Numbered from the stretch's first letter, positions 13,847 to 24,269 are shown. The stretch is DNA of 26,687 nucleotides from a virus (IMGVR_UViG_3300020436_000074:1-26687), one strand, 5' to 3'. Notes: a model not told the origin generated them from the sequence alone. Numbers and translations: made by a program.

Positions 13847-16246
13847 TTAATCAGGAAGTTCCTCCATCAATAGTTTAAATCTTTTACCAGTATTATTATT
13901 TGTTAATGTTAAATAATCAGATTCCTCAATAACAGTCCAACTTCCTCTTTCATTTGTTAAGTTCAAGTCAGAAGTATATATGTTTGCCCATCTTGCTCCA
14001 TCAGCACCTAAGTTTCTAGTGCCATTACCATCAGGAACAAAATGTGAAGCAACTTGTCCATTAAATGTCATATTACCAGTAAATGTTGATGTACTAGAAA
14101 ATGTTGCTGCATCATCAGCTTCAAGTCCACCAACGTGTAATTTTTGATTATCTGTTATTGTCATATTACCAGCGGCAGTTCCATCATCACCTGCTGTACA
14201 CATGACAAATTCATCTGCTGACTCATCCCATATAATAGCAACGTTAGCTTGAGATGATCCTCTTACCATCAATAATCCAGTATCGTGAGTACTATTAGAT
14301 GGAACAGAACTATAATTATTAAGTACAATTAATGGATCAGTAACAGTCATAGTTGAAGAATCAACTGTTGTTGTAGTTCCTGTTACTTGTAAATTACCAG
14401 CAACTATCATATTTTTAGATGGTGTGATTGTCAAATCTCCATCTGCCGCAACTGCAAAAGTAGTATTTGCTGCAAAACTATGACTTAATTTTAATTGATT
14501 TGTTTCTGCTTTATGAACATGAAGTCCTGCTTGGGGAATTTTAATTCCTACACCAACTCTATTATTTGTAGTATCTACTGCTAATGCGGCATTTGCTGCA
14601 GTGGTCACATCAACATTAATATATGTATTTGCTTGAACAGATATGGAACCTGCTGTATTTGCCCAATTACTTTTTGTGTAAATGTCAGTATTTTCAAATG
14701 CGGTAAATGCTAATGTTTCTACAATTGTTCCGGTAGATTGTGCTGGAATTGTAAATGAGGTTCCATTTGTTGCTGTAACACTATTTTGATCTATTTTTGT
14801 ACCGCCAGAATAAACTTCTAATAATCCAACTGTATATCCATTTGATGTTGTAAATGATGTTTGTCCATCAGTTGCAACAAATCTTTCTCTTGTAAATGCC
14901 GCTTTTGATACATCTGTTACTGAAATAGAATCAACATCAACAATATCACCAGTATTAACTGCGGTTCCTAAAACTATTGCAGTACCACTTGTTGAAGTAT
15001 AGTCACTATTGTCTAACTTAATACCATTTAAAAATACTTGAACAAAATCTGGATTATAAGTTGCTGTTATGCTAGTTGTTGATCCAGAAACAACGTGTCT
15101 TGTTCTATATGTTGCAGCAGATGATTGTATATTATACCATTGCGTTCCTGCTGCTGAATAATATTCTATTGCTCCTTTACCACCATCCTTTTCAGTATTA
15201 AATCTTATCATACCTGCAGCAAGATCTGTGGTAGGTCTTTGAGCAGTTGTTCCTGTTGGAAGTGTTAATGAACTTGTTGCATCTCTACCAACAAATGTAT
15301 GAGCAAAAACATTGTTTGCATAAATTTCTTTAACTCTTTTAGCATTAGTTCCAATATCAAAAGTATTATTTTCTGCAGGAACAAAATTTCTATTTGCAGC
15401 ATTATTTCCTATTGTCCAACAAGCAGTTCCTTCTGTTTGAAAAGTAATTGTATCTTCATCAGATCCAGAAGAAGTTTCTAATGTAATTTTTGTATCTTGA
15501 TCAGCATCAACTGCTCCACCCAAACCTACATAAGTGTTTGCTGTATGATTATAACCTTCATATCTTGAAAGTTGATGATTATATCTTATTGAACCCCTAA
15601 GACTAGAGTTTCCAGGCCCATGATCAGCACCAGAACTTAAAGAAGTAATTGTTGGTGCTTCCGCAGTTGTACCAGAAGGTATAATTAAACTTGAAGTATT
15701 ATTTGCTCCAACTGTCTGCCAAAATCTACCATACTTCCATCTTTTATTACCATACTCTCCATCACCAATAGAATGTGAGGCATTGGCAGTTGCTCCTTCA
15801 GGGGCAACATCACTATTAACATCAGCACCTAAAACTACAGTATCATCTTCATCACCAGTGCTTCCCAATTGTATATTTCCTTTTGCATTAACTTCACCAG
15901 TTACAAAAACAGAACCACCAACATTTAATCCTTTTGTTACAGATAAACCACCTGTCAATTGTACTTGTCCAGTACCGAGATCGTATTGTGTAACATCTGC
16001 CGCTGGTTGGCCTGATACCCCAACAGATAATGCAGCAGAAGACGCATGAGTATGATTAAATGAAACTTGCCCATTTGCAACAAGGGCATCAACCCTAATT
16101 CCACCATGTCCAGTATTGTCTCGTCTAACTAATGCATTAGATAAACCGGCGTCTGTTGATGTATTTACGTCTTGAATTATTTGATTTGTTCTTACTCTCC
16201 AAGTGTCAAATGAGTCAGTAAGTGCTACGTTCGCGAATGTTGGCAT
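13847..16246 (-). CDS. Large tail fibre protein
   Basis: The 799-residue protein starts MPTFANVALTDSFDTWRVRT, a common opening for fibres of marine T4-like phages. It carries two copies of the fibre module: IIPSGTTAEAP with GSIRYNHQLSRYEGY near residues 186-230, and LTLPTGTTAQRP with GGMIRFNTEKDGG near 325-350. A VTGTTTTVDSSTMTVTDPLI unit lies near 620-640. Repeated FVPAENNTFDIGTNAKRVKEIY and FVPDGNGTRNLGADGARWANIY segments are a further internal repeat with the pattern FVP..N.T..IG....R...IY. The protein ends in GSWTVIEESDYLTLTNN and KRFKLLMEELPD, a C-terminal segment shared by several such fibres. AGG seven bases upstream supports the start. The mosaic of modules suggests growth by duplication and exchange. 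Confidence 0.85.
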   Translation of the reverse strand: MPTFANVALTDSFDTWRVRTNQIIQDVNTSTDAGLSNALVRRDNTGHGGIRVDALVANGQVSFNHTHASSAALSVGVSGQPAADVTQYDLGTGQVQLTGGLSVTKGLNVGGSVFVTGEVNAKGNIQLGSTGDEDDTVVLGADVNSDVAPEGATANASHSIGDGEYGNKRWKYGRFWQTVGANNTSSLIIPSGTTAEAPTITSLSSGADHGPGNSSLRGSIRYNHQLSRYEGYNHTANTYVGLGGAVDADQDTKITLETSSGSDEDTITFQTEGTACWTIGNNAANRNFVPAENNTFDIGTNAKRVKEIYANNVFAHTFVGRDATSSLTLPTGTTAQRPTTDLAAGMIRFNTEKDGGKGAIEYYSAAGTQWYNIQSSAATYRTRHVVSGSTTSITATYNPDFVQVFLNGIKLDNSDYTSTSGTAIVLGTAVNTGDIVDVDSISVTDVSKAAFTRERFVATDGQTSFTTSNGYTVGLLEVYSGGTKIDQNSVTATNGTSFTIPAQSTGTIVETLAFTAFENTDIYTKSNWANTAGSISVQANTYINVDVTTAANAALAVDTTNNRVGVGIKIPQAGLHVHKAETNQLKLSHSFAANTTFAVAADGDLTITPSKNMIVAGNLQVTGTTTTVDSSTMTVTDPLIVLNNYSSVPSNSTHDTGLLMVRGSSQANVAIIWDESADEFVMCTAGDDGTAAGNMTITDNQKLHVGGLEADDAATFSSTSTFTGNMTFNGQVASHFVPDGNGTRNLGADGARWANIYTSDLNLTNERGSWTVIEESDYLTLTNNNTGKRFKLLMEELPD

Positions 16247-16254
16247 ATCTTAAC

Positions 16255-16464
16255 CTATTTTTCTAAAAATAATTGTTTAAGTTCTTTCATTTCTTCTTTG
16301 ATATCAGAAATTTCTTTTCTCAAGGTATTTATCTCATCTTGTTTATATTGAAAATTTTTAATCATTTTTCTATGACTTTTTAAAGATTCTATATCAGTCC
16401 TCAATATTGCATTTGTATTCAAATCTTTGACAAATCCTGGTGCATCAGTTTTAACATATGACAT
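16255..16464 (-). CDS. Small coiled-coil protein, conserved position after the giant structural gene
   Basis: The 69-residue protein starts MSYVKTDAPGFVKDLNTNAI and continues with a heptad-like charged helix (KQDEINTLRKEISDIKEEMKEL in overlapping turns), so its second half is probably a coiled coil. The ATG lies one base after the stop of the 2002-residue gene, with GGA eight bases upstream, and the fibre gene follows after 8 bp. The first part, VKT..PG.VKD...NAIL..D, resembles short proteins I recall from T4-like marine phages at a similar place. It may link fibre and baseplate or assist assembly; this is not shown. Confidence 0.75.
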   Translation of the reverse strand: MSYVKTDAPGFVKDLNTNAILRTDIESLKSHRKMIKNFQYKQDEINTLRKEISDIKEEMKELKQLFLEK

Positions 16465-16465
16465 A

Positions 16466-19400
16466 TTATGAATCCAATGCTATTACTCTAAGATCTTTTA
16501 CTTGTGGAACATTTGAACCGTCAGATGAAGAAAGAACAATTTTAATTGCAAATGTTTTAAAATCTTTAAATGTTGTTGTTCCAACTGAATATTCTGCTGT
16601 TTCATTAGGAGTTTTATAAACATAGGTTATAAAATCTGATTCATTTGCAGAAAACATATTACCATCAGTTTCTTGTGAAAATTTCTTCCAAGATTTATTA
16701 TCAAATATTTCACTATCATTTCCACTAAGGACTTTGTAATATACGTGAATATTTGAAACACTTGGTTTATATGCTCTTAAATATACTTTTAAATCTTGTG
16801 CATCAAAACCATCTTCTAAAGATACCCTTCTTGTAATATATCTCACTTTATTATTACCACCAGATTGTCCAAGTTCGGATGCTATATTGATTACCGCACC
16901 AGAACCAGAAGGTGGTGTAATTGAAATATCATCAAAATATCCAGACCCCGCTGAAGATACTGTAGCTGAAGTTATAACCCCACCAGTGACTCCTATTGTC
17001 ACAACTCCACCAGTTCCAGAGGTTCCAGTAACATTTACAGTTCCTGCTGAATATCCTGTTCCCCCTTTAATAATTGAAATATCACTATCAGAAATTTCTC
17101 CATTACCAATAATATTTTCTACTGTTATCAAGTTTAATCTATCTAAATCAATAGCAGGAGAAACATTTGAATCTGCAGTAGCCATTTGTGCTTGAATTAA
17201 GGTATCTGGTAAATTACTGACAAAATTATTTGTTCTAATTTTCTTTGTATTATCAAATATTAAATTTTTATTATTTGAAAATTTAGTAAATGTTGTATCT
17301 CTTGCTGATTCAGAATTTTTTGTATTTTGATAAAGATATTCTAAAACGGTATCAGAAAATTTAAGATCAGAAGAAGACAATTTCATAACATCAAATTTAG
17401 TATCAGATGTAGCTCCAGATAATGGAGATGGTTTAATATTAAATTGACAAAGATTTGCATCTGATGTTGTCAATTGAAATGAACATTTTTGTAATTTAAA
17501 CATCATACTTCTATTCTTAATATTTGTCCATTCACTTGAATTTTGTGTAATAAAAAATTTACCAATTTCTGGTGTTCTTCCTGCTTTAGTATTTGATGTT
17601 GTAGAATTTGTAACAATTCCACCATCTACAGAAGTATATACTTGATAAAACCGGCTATTGGTTAAAACAACTATAGCGTGCTCTCCAGGAGGTAAATAAA
17701 CTGGTGATGGAAATTCAAATTTAGTTCCACTAGAAGATAGTGCTGCATTAGGTGAAGTTGTATCTTTGTATACTTGATCAGGAACCAAAGTTTTTTCTGC
17801 GAATGGAAAGACTGCAGAAGAACTAGGAACTCCACTTACCATTGGTCTTATTTGAACAGTGATGGGACTATAAGCATCTTTGTCTAAAAAGTAAAGAGTT
17901 AAATTTCTTAAAAATATACCATTCTTATATTTTGTTTCATCTACAAAAAATGATTGTGCCATTGGATTAACAAAATTAACAGAAGAAGATTTTCTAGAGA
18001 CAGAATCTTTTGTAATTGTATTTGATTTTATATCTTCTCGTCTTGCCAACGCTGACCGAGTTGAAACTATAGATCCATCTGTTGTATTTTCCATTCCTTT
18101 AATATGAAATGTTTTTTCAGCAACAGATTCATTAGATGACAATGTATTATCTACTGAATCAGTAATTCTAACCAATCTTTCACCAGTTCTAAATTGTCCA
18201 GCTGTTAAAGTCATGCTACCAGCTAAAACTCCATTTACATCTGAAGTAAAATTTGTATTTGCTGCTGTTACAGAAAGAGCGGCATTTGCTGTAGTGCTAC
18301 CTCCACTTGTTACATAAGTAGCTTGAACTACTGTTGAAGTTCCTGTAGATGCCCAATCGCCATTTGTATTAGCAATTAATAATGTTGAATTTCCTTGATA
18401 ATCTGTATGAATTAATGTTCCATTTATTGCTGGTGTATCTTTTACACTTACAGTTACATATTCTCCCTCATTTGCAACAAATGTAGAATCACCGGGATTA
18501 GTTAATGATAATTTATAAGCAGATTGTGAGGAATCTCTCATTTTTACATCGTCAATATAAATGTAATGTTCTGTACTTGGTTTTAATCCTTCAGCTTTGA
18601 ATAATATAGTTTGTTCTCTGCTATAAGGTACTATTGTTTCATTAACAATTCTATTATTTACAGTTTTCTTAATTGTTTCTGGTTGGTTTTGTGAAAGAAT
18701 ACCTTCTCTTGAAATTGTTTGTTCAATTGTTTTTGCAGTTCTCGAAATTGTTGTTACTGATCCTTTTTTTCTAATTTTTGTAACATCATCATTATTAACT
18801 TCTACACCACTCCAATTTTTAGACCAACTATCCCATTGTGTACCAAAACCTTTTGTTGCTGCACCAGACGCCCAATTGTCATTTTGTCCTTCTAAATTTA
18901 CCAAAACATCAGCATATTTGTCTTGATAAAACCAAGTATCACTTGATGGGCTTAATGTTAAAGTTCCATTAAAAGACGTTGCTCCATATGGATTTACATA
19001 TTCAGTTCTTGTGGTTGTTGGTTGAGTTATAAAATCAGAATCCGTATATGCAAGTGTAACTAAGCTACCAGTTTTTTTAATATTTGAACTACTAACAGAA
19101 AAATCAAATTTAAAATTTTCTGAATTAAATGATGGTCTTAATGTGGATTGATCATAATCTATTGAAACTTTATAATCAGAATCAACAACATCACCTATTG
19201 AATGTCCTGAAAATTGATCAACTAAAATACCATTTTTAAAACGTTCAACACCCGCATCAGTAAAAATTGGTTGATCTTTTGCATCTTTTTCTAAAAATGA
19301 TAATGAAGTATAATATTCTAATTGCTCTATTCTTTTTTCCAATTTACCAATATCTCTCATGGTAAATCTTTTATTTTCAATATATTGTAAAGTTATATCA

Positions 19401-22400
19401 GTCACATTGAAAGTATATTCAGGAACATCTGCAATATATAAAGTCATTGAATCTTCATCATCAGCTGGTACTACTGGATCAACTGAAGGGATACCCTCTA
19501 TAATATCAAATTCTCTATTTTTAGACAATACTATTTTATCTTTTCTTGGTAAATAAAATTCAACATCAGTATTCAAAACAACATCCGCATCTGGAATAAC
19601 TGGTAATATTGTTGTTTTACCATTAATGCTTGAAGTATCTAAAGCAAAATTTGTTGCTACATCACCATTTGTTCTTTTTGGCCTAAAATCTAAACAATTT
19701 CTTAAATTTACTGTACGACCTGTAGTAGGACTAAGAAAAGTTGGAATATCTGCAAATGCTACACCCGCAGATGCTCCCAGATAAGTATCAACTGTAAATG
19801 GTGCGTTTTCTGTACCATGAGTAAAATAGTCAAAAACTGCGACAATTGGTGTTACTGGTGCAGATTCACCAGGTTTTAATGTTATTGATCCATGATCATA
19901 ATAATTGTCTTTTTGTCCACTATTAAAAGTATATTTTGATGTAATATTATTTGTGTCAGAATCACTCGCACAGGCCGCAGCAAATAATGAACTAGTTAAA
20001 CTAGAAAATGTTGTGGTGGGTGCTTTTACAACTGCTTTAAGAGATTTAATATCAGATGTTTTTAAACTAATTGTTGTGTTAGCAGCATCACCAGTTGTAA
20101 TCAATGCAGCATATTGACCTTTTCCTCTCAATGTAGATTCATTATTAGTAGAATCAAATGTAGTTGTATTTGCATTAACAATAGTTTTTGTCCTAAAACC
20201 AGTTGCTGCAGTATCAAAAACAACTGTTGCAACAATTGAAGCTCTAAAAGTATCACCAGAACCCCCACCAGTATCAAGATTTAAAGATGTACCACCAGCT
20301 GGTATTTTGCTACCAGAACTAACTACACATGGCACAATATCACCATTTTTTCTAGCGGTACTTTGTTTATCATGTACCGCAACAATATAATTATCTAACA
20401 AATCTGTTGTTGATAATGATACTTCAGCTGATCCTCCTGGTTTAAAAATACCCGGTGCAGCAGACAACCCTTCCATTAAACCATTGGTAAATTGGACAGT
20501 TGAACTATCACCAGAATATAATCTTTTTACAGTATAACCAAAATCAGATCCAGTTAAAGGTTTTAATGTTTTTACTACTGATTGAGGAAGTTCGTAAACT
20601 AATGAATTTCTTGTTGTTTCAAATATTTTTGTATCACTAGTTACATCTAATGTATCAACTTTACCTAATCGAGAAATTTCACAATGTTTATCAATAGATC
20701 CACCGCCATTTGATTCAATAATACTTTCTATTTCAGTTGTAGCAAAGTCAATTTGACAAGTATCTGTTGAACCAATATCTGTTAAAAATGCTTTATCAAC
20801 TGTAATAGTATGTCCTGATTGTGCTGTAATATTTCTTATTTGATTAACAGCAAGCCCACTTGTCATTTTTATTTTTCCACCAACATAAGCAGATGCCACA
20901 TTTGATGAAGTTCCATTATGTAATTCTACTGTTAATGTACCCGCGGAAGTTGAAGATCCTGTTGCTACATTTGATTTAATACTTGAAAAACTAGTATCAT
21001 AAACATATAAATCATATGTTCCACCACTAGTTCCTGGAGTACCAGAAAAATAATCAACTTGTCTTACTCTTGTTGTTCCTATTTTTGTTTTATTGTAATT
21101 GGCTACAGATCCAGTAACAATATCTACTCTTGATACACAATGTAAATCAACAACATTTTGTGTTGCAATATTAAATACATTATTGGCGCTATCAATTCTA
21201 AAGTAATTACCAAAGTTTGTATTAACAACAAAATCAACTGCAGTATTTGTATCTCTACCTTTTCTTATATCAACAAATTCAGTTGCAATACTCTCATATT
21301 CATAACCTCTCACATACGCTTTACCTGGTTCTAATCCAACAGATACTTTGTCATTATTCAAAATTGTTTGTGTTTGACCAGAACCAATAGCTGGATTGAT
21401 AGTCATCGCTGTATTGGATGATATCGCAGTAATTGTCGATGATGCAGAAGTCACTGAACCATTTGTTAATTGAATTGTATCTCCAACCCTAAATTCATTT
21501 TTAAATTTTGTAGATAACCCATCTATTGTTGTTGTAGAACTAGCTGTAGTTGTTCCAGTTGCTCCTTTATGTTCATTAAGATTTGCTAAGAATGGTCTTA
21601 CTGAATAATTACCAGACTCATCAAAAGTTCTTCTTGCTAAAGTATTATCTAACTCTGAATATAAAGGATAATTTACAATTTTAGTTGGTGTTCCATTTTC
21701 AACTCTTAAAATTTCAACAAAACTTGCATCAGAGACATTTGTAATAGCTTTTTTATCCAATACTAAAGAAATCTTGTATCTATTAGCACCAGATGCATTA
21801 ACGTTATAAGAACCTGCTGCATTATCTAATAAAGTTGTATCATCAGAACTTGTTGTAACTGACTCTGTTATTGTAAGTCCAACTTTATATGTTGGAGTCG
21901 CACTTTGTTTTTCTAAGACAAGGGTTTGTGTATCAACAATAACAAAAAATCCATTTACATAATAAATTCCTTCAGCAATTGTTGCTATTGATGCTAATCC
22001 AGTAATTGTTCCAGATGTTTGAGTAGTTGTACTTGTAGATGTATCACCAACAATATGAATTGTTGTACTTGTTCCACTTATTTGTGCTGATCCATTATAC
22101 CTAACAATTAACATAGGATCATCAGTTCCAACCGCAGCAACTGACGCGATCACATCAGCAGTGACTGTTGGTTGATTTAATACTTGTATTTTTTGATTTA
22201 CAAAATTTGCTAATGTCGTATTTGTGGCTACTCTTATATAATGAACATTAGTATCCAAACTAACCTGACCGCCAGTTACTAAACTTCCATCTTTATAAAA
22301 TGCATCACCAAATCTTGATATTTGATTTTGAAGAATAGTTTGTAATTGTATTAATTCTCTTACTTGAATTGATACAGAAGGTTGAAATAACATTCTGAGA

Positions 22401-22474
22401 AACTTTTTAGTTTCATCATAATCATCAAAATATGGTGATTGCTGTAATGTAGATAGTAAACTTAATGTAGCCAT
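16466..22474 (-). CDS. Giant virion structural protein, DUF4815-type N-terminus
   Basis: The N-terminal PYFDDYDETKKFLRMLFQP and IQVRELIQLQTILQNQISRF segments, then FGDAFYKDG, match the opening of DUF4815 proteins, found in many phages near the baseplate. The 2002 residues are dominated by Thr, Ser, Asn and Val strands. A block near residues 1050-1150 (TLQYIENKRFTMRDIGKLEKRIEQLEYY in parts) contains a helical coiled segment followed by LSFLEKDAKDQPIFTDAG. A C-terminal GGTGYSAGTVNV...AGSGYFDDISITPPSGSGA unit near residues 1803-1860 is a Gly-rich beta module also seen in the two proteins upstream. It lies immediately behind the gp8-like gene, the region where T4 has gp9 to gp12. A baseplate or proximal-fibre role is likely; a homologue of T4 gp10 is conceivable but not shown. 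Confidence 0.82.
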   Translation of the reverse strand: MATLSLLSTLQQSPYFDDYDETKKFLRMLFQPSVSIQVRELIQLQTILQNQISRFGDAFYKDGSLVTGGQVSLDTNVHYIRVATNTTLANFVNQKIQVLNQPTVTADVIASVAAVGTDDPMLIVRYNGSAQISGTSTTIHIVGDTSTSTTTQTSGTITGLASIATIAEGIYYVNGFFVIVDTQTLVLEKQSATPTYKVGLTITESVTTSSDDTTLLDNAAGSYNVNASGANRYKISLVLDKKAITNVSDASFVEILRVENGTPTKIVNYPLYSELDNTLARRTFDESGNYSVRPFLANLNEHKGATGTTTASSTTTIDGLSTKFKNEFRVGDTIQLTNGSVTSASSTITAISSNTAMTINPAIGSGQTQTILNNDKVSVGLEPGKAYVRGYEYESIATEFVDIRKGRDTNTAVDFVVNTNFGNYFRIDSANNVFNIATQNVVDLHCVSRVDIVTGSVANYNKTKIGTTRVRQVDYFSGTPGTSGGTYDLYVYDTSFSSIKSNVATGSSTSAGTLTVELHNGTSSNVASAYVGGKIKMTSGLAVNQIRNITAQSGHTITVDKAFLTDIGSTDTCQIDFATTEIESIIESNGGGSIDKHCEISRLGKVDTLDVTSDTKIFETTRNSLVYELPQSVVKTLKPLTGSDFGYTVKRLYSGDSSTVQFTNGLMEGLSAAPGIFKPGGSAEVSLSTTDLLDNYIVAVHDKQSTARKNGDIVPCVVSSGSKIPAGGTSLNLDTGGGSGDTFRASIVATVVFDTAATGFRTKTIVNANTTTFDSTNNESTLRGKGQYAALITTGDAANTTISLKTSDIKSLKAVVKAPTTTFSSLTSSLFAAACASDSDTNNITSKYTFNSGQKDNYYDHGSITLKPGESAPVTPIVAVFDYFTHGTENAPFTVDTYLGASAGVAFADIPTFLSPTTGRTVNLRNCLDFRPKRTNGDVATNFALDTSSINGKTTILPVIPDADVVLNTDVEFYLPRKDKIVLSKNREFDIIEGIPSVDPVVPADDEDSMTLYIADVPEYTFNVTDITLQYIENKRFTMRDIGKLEKRIEQLEYYTSLSFLEKDAKDQPIFTDAGVERFKNGILVDQFSGHSIGDVVDSDYKVSIDYDQSTLRPSFNSENFKFDFSVSSSNIKKTGSLVTLAYTDSDFITQPTTTRTEYVNPYGATSFNGTLTLSPSSDTWFYQDKYADVLVNLEGQNDNWASGAATKGFGTQWDSWSKNWSGVEVNNDDVTKIRKKGSVTTISRTAKTIEQTISREGILSQNQPETIKKTVNNRIVNETIVPYSREQTILFKAEGLKPSTEHYIYIDDVKMRDSSQSAYKLSLTNPGDSTFVANEGEYVTVSVKDTPAINGTLIHTDYQGNSTLLIANTNGDWASTGTSTVVQATYVTSGGSTTANAALSVTAANTNFTSDVNGVLAGSMTLTAGQFRTGERLVRITDSVDNTLSSNESVAEKTFHIKGMENTTDGSIVSTRSALARREDIKSNTITKDSVSRKSSSVNFVNPMAQSFFVDETKYKNGIFLRNLTLYFLDKDAYSPITVQIRPMVSGVPSSSAVFPFAEKTLVPDQVYKDTTSPNAALSSSGTKFEFPSPVYLPPGEHAIVVLTNSRFYQVYTSVDGGIVTNSTTSNTKAGRTPEIGKFFITQNSSEWTNIKNRSMMFKLQKCSFQLTTSDANLCQFNIKPSPLSGATSDTKFDVMKLSSSDLKFSDTVLEYLYQNTKNSESARDTTFTKFSNNKNLIFDNTKKIRTNNFVSNLPDTLIQAQMATADSNVSPAIDLDRLNLITVENIIGNGEISDSDISIIKGGTGYSAGTVNVTGTSGTGGVVTIGVTGGVITSATVSSAGSGYFDDISITPPSGSGAVINIASELGQSGGNNKVRYITRRVSLEDGFDAQDLKVYLRAYKPSVSNIHVYYKVLSGNDSEIFDNKSWKKFSQETDGNMFSANESDFITYVYKTPNETAEYSVGTTTFKDFKTFAIKIVLSSSDGSNVPQVKDLRVIALDS

Positions 22475-22484
22475 GTATTATCTT

Positions 22485-24257
22485 TTAAAATTCGATTATA
22501 AGTTTAATGTCTTCTGTTTGGTCAGAAGCTCTTGCGACGGGAGAACGATTTTCAACATATAAAATAGAACCAGAATATGGATCAAGTTCTCCTGCTGTTA
22601 GCGCATTAATTGTTGCTGTACTACCACTACAAGTAACACTTTCAGAAATTTGAAATCCTCCTGGTTTTCCAGTTATAGCAGTTCCACCATCAGGAGCAGT
22701 TAAATTACTACCAGTTGCTGCTGCAGTGCCAGTAAGTTTATTAGCAGAGGTTGGTCCCAACTCGGTTGATATTATTCTCAAATCTTTATAATTTACACTA
22801 TTTACAACAACATCTGTTACATCAACTATTCTTGCTTGTGCACCAGATGTTCCTCCAACAACAACATTATCTGCTAAAAAATTAGAACCAGTAACAGATC
22901 CGACTCTCATTGTTACTGCTTGAGTAACTGCAGTTGCGACTGATCTATGGGTAGCATTAGCATAATTTGGATTTTTAATTAACCCAATTTTTCTGAAATC
23001 ATTTGATGTTGTAAATTTTCCACTTTCACTTTGTTCTAATCTTGTATTAATCATAACAAAATTACCACCAAGTTCAGAAATTAAATCATATCCATGACCA
23101 CCTTTTGGTCCAATTACCGGTGAAATTGCTGCACCAGATCCAGTAGCACCAGTTCCATTTTGTATAACTGAAACTGTTGCTGAAGTATAATTAGAACCTA
23201 CTTCGCCAGCAAATACTGCACCAATTGTTCCAGAAGTTGATCCCTCCGCACATCTAGCAGTAGCACCAGTTCCATCACCATAAACTTTACATTGGGGAAA
23301 AATAGAAAATGATCCAGAGGCTGTAGCGGATAACGCCGAATCTAATGTAAATTGTCCTCTACTATTACCATCATCATAAACATAGGCTGTTACTTTTTTA
23401 ATTGTATTGTTAATGTAAATACCAGAATTATTATAAATTCCGTCAGCGGTGTCAAGAGAACCATCACCAGGATTTGTTACTTCAAGAAATGTGGTAGTAG
23501 CAGTAGCATTTAGAACTGATCCTGAAAAGAATTTATAATTAGATCCTGCATTAGTTATTTGATAAACATCTAATCCACCGTCAACTGAATTTTTTTCTAT
23601 ATCCCATTGATTGGATCCGTCATCTGTTCCCATTCCGGTTGTTGCTGATTGTCCTATTGCGTTAGCATTTCTTAGTGTTTTAACAGGGATATAATTAGGA
23701 GTTACAAACTTTAATGCCTCTGCTGCAGTAATTGTGTACAAATATTTCCATTTGTAATTATCAGTTCCATACTTGTCATCAACTGCACTTGCTTCTGTGC
23801 TAACAGAAATTGGTTGTGAAGTAGAAGATGAATTATTTGCATTATCCAAACATTTATATACATTAAAATCTGTAGTCATCACTACCATAGGATTTGATGT
23901 ATTAGAATGTAATTGATAACTACCATCCGCATATTCTGAATAAATTGTTCCAGAAGTCCAATTATATCTTGGAATAACATGGGAAACATCTGAACTTAAA
24001 ACTTTTTTTGCAGCAATCATAGAGTTCCATGATTCATATGTATTTTCTTGTTGTGTATCAAAAGGTGAATCTGGATTATTATCATCACTCCATGATGATG
24101 TTTTTCCAATGTACAAATAATAATGATCATCTAGAGAAGTACTTCCTTCAGGAGTCCCTGTTACTGTAGAACCACCCCAACTAGAAGTTTCATCTATACT
24201 TTCTTTGAATTGTTTAGCATTATGTACTCTAAAATTTCTTGTGACTAAAGCAGGCAT
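22485..24257 (-). CDS. gp8: Baseplate wedge protein, T4 gp8-like
   Basis: The C-terminus SILYVENRSPVARASDQTED with KLIIEF matches the T4 gp8 end (YMENRPP...DQTEEINILF). The N-terminal half also fits: YLYIGKTSSWSDD, a PDSPFDT loop, MIAAKKVLSSDVSHVIPRYNW, VYKCLD and YKWKYLYTI correspond in order to the gp8 segments around FGRSEPWSS, KVLPSMLDAVIPRRDW, VYRCLD and YVWEYLFEI. T4 gp8 has 334 residues, whereas this one has 590. The extra length lies in the second half, with Gly-rich beta units such as ITNAGSNYKFFSG and EVGSNYTSATV. gp8 is part of the baseplate wedge that joins gp7 and gp10. TAGGAG six bases before the ATG is the strongest ribosome binding site in the region, and a late-promoter-like box lies ahead of it. 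Confidence 0.85.
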   Translation of the reverse strand: MPALVTRNFRVHNAKQFKESIDETSSWGGSTVTGTPEGSTSLDDHYYLYIGKTSSWSDDNNPDSPFDTQQENTYESWNSMIAAKKVLSSDVSHVIPRYNWTSGTIYSEYADGSYQLHSNTSNPMVVMTTDFNVYKCLDNANNSSSTSQPISVSTEASAVDDKYGTDNYKWKYLYTITAAEALKFVTPNYIPVKTLRNANAIGQSATTGMGTDDGSNQWDIEKNSVDGGLDVYQITNAGSNYKFFSGSVLNATATTTFLEVTNPGDGSLDTADGIYNNSGIYINNTIKKVTAYVYDDGNSRGQFTLDSALSATASGSFSIFPQCKVYGDGTGATARCAEGSTSGTIGAVFAGEVGSNYTSATVSVIQNGTGATGSGAAISPVIGPKGGHGYDLISELGGNFVMINTRLEQSESGKFTTSNDFRKIGLIKNPNYANATHRSVATAVTQAVTMRVGSVTGSNFLADNVVVGGTSGAQARIVDVTDVVVNSVNYKDLRIISTELGPTSANKLTGTAAATGSNLTAPDGGTAITGKPGGFQISESVTCSGSTATINALTAGELDPYSGSILYVENRSPVARASDQTEDIKLIIEF

Positions 24258-24263
24258 TAATGA

Positions 24264-24269
24264 CTCCTA
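24264..24269 (-). promoter_or_regulatory. Strong ribosome binding site of the gp8-like gene
   Basis: TAGGAG on the minus strand lies six bases before the ATG at 24257. It is a much better Shine-Dalgarno match than those of the neighbours and fixes the start of the gp8-like gene. Confidence 0.7.

Noticed and set aside
15783-16049. Plus-strand open frame of 88 codons rich in Pro, Thr and Val
   Set aside because: It lies antisense to the 799-residue fibre gene, whose Gly/Thr/Asn codons read as Pro/Val/Thr on the other strand. It has no family motif and no ribosome binding site.
16887-17195. Plus-strand open frame of 102 codons, Pro/Val rich
   Set aside because: It is the antisense reading of the Gly-rich beta module at the end of the 2002-residue protein.
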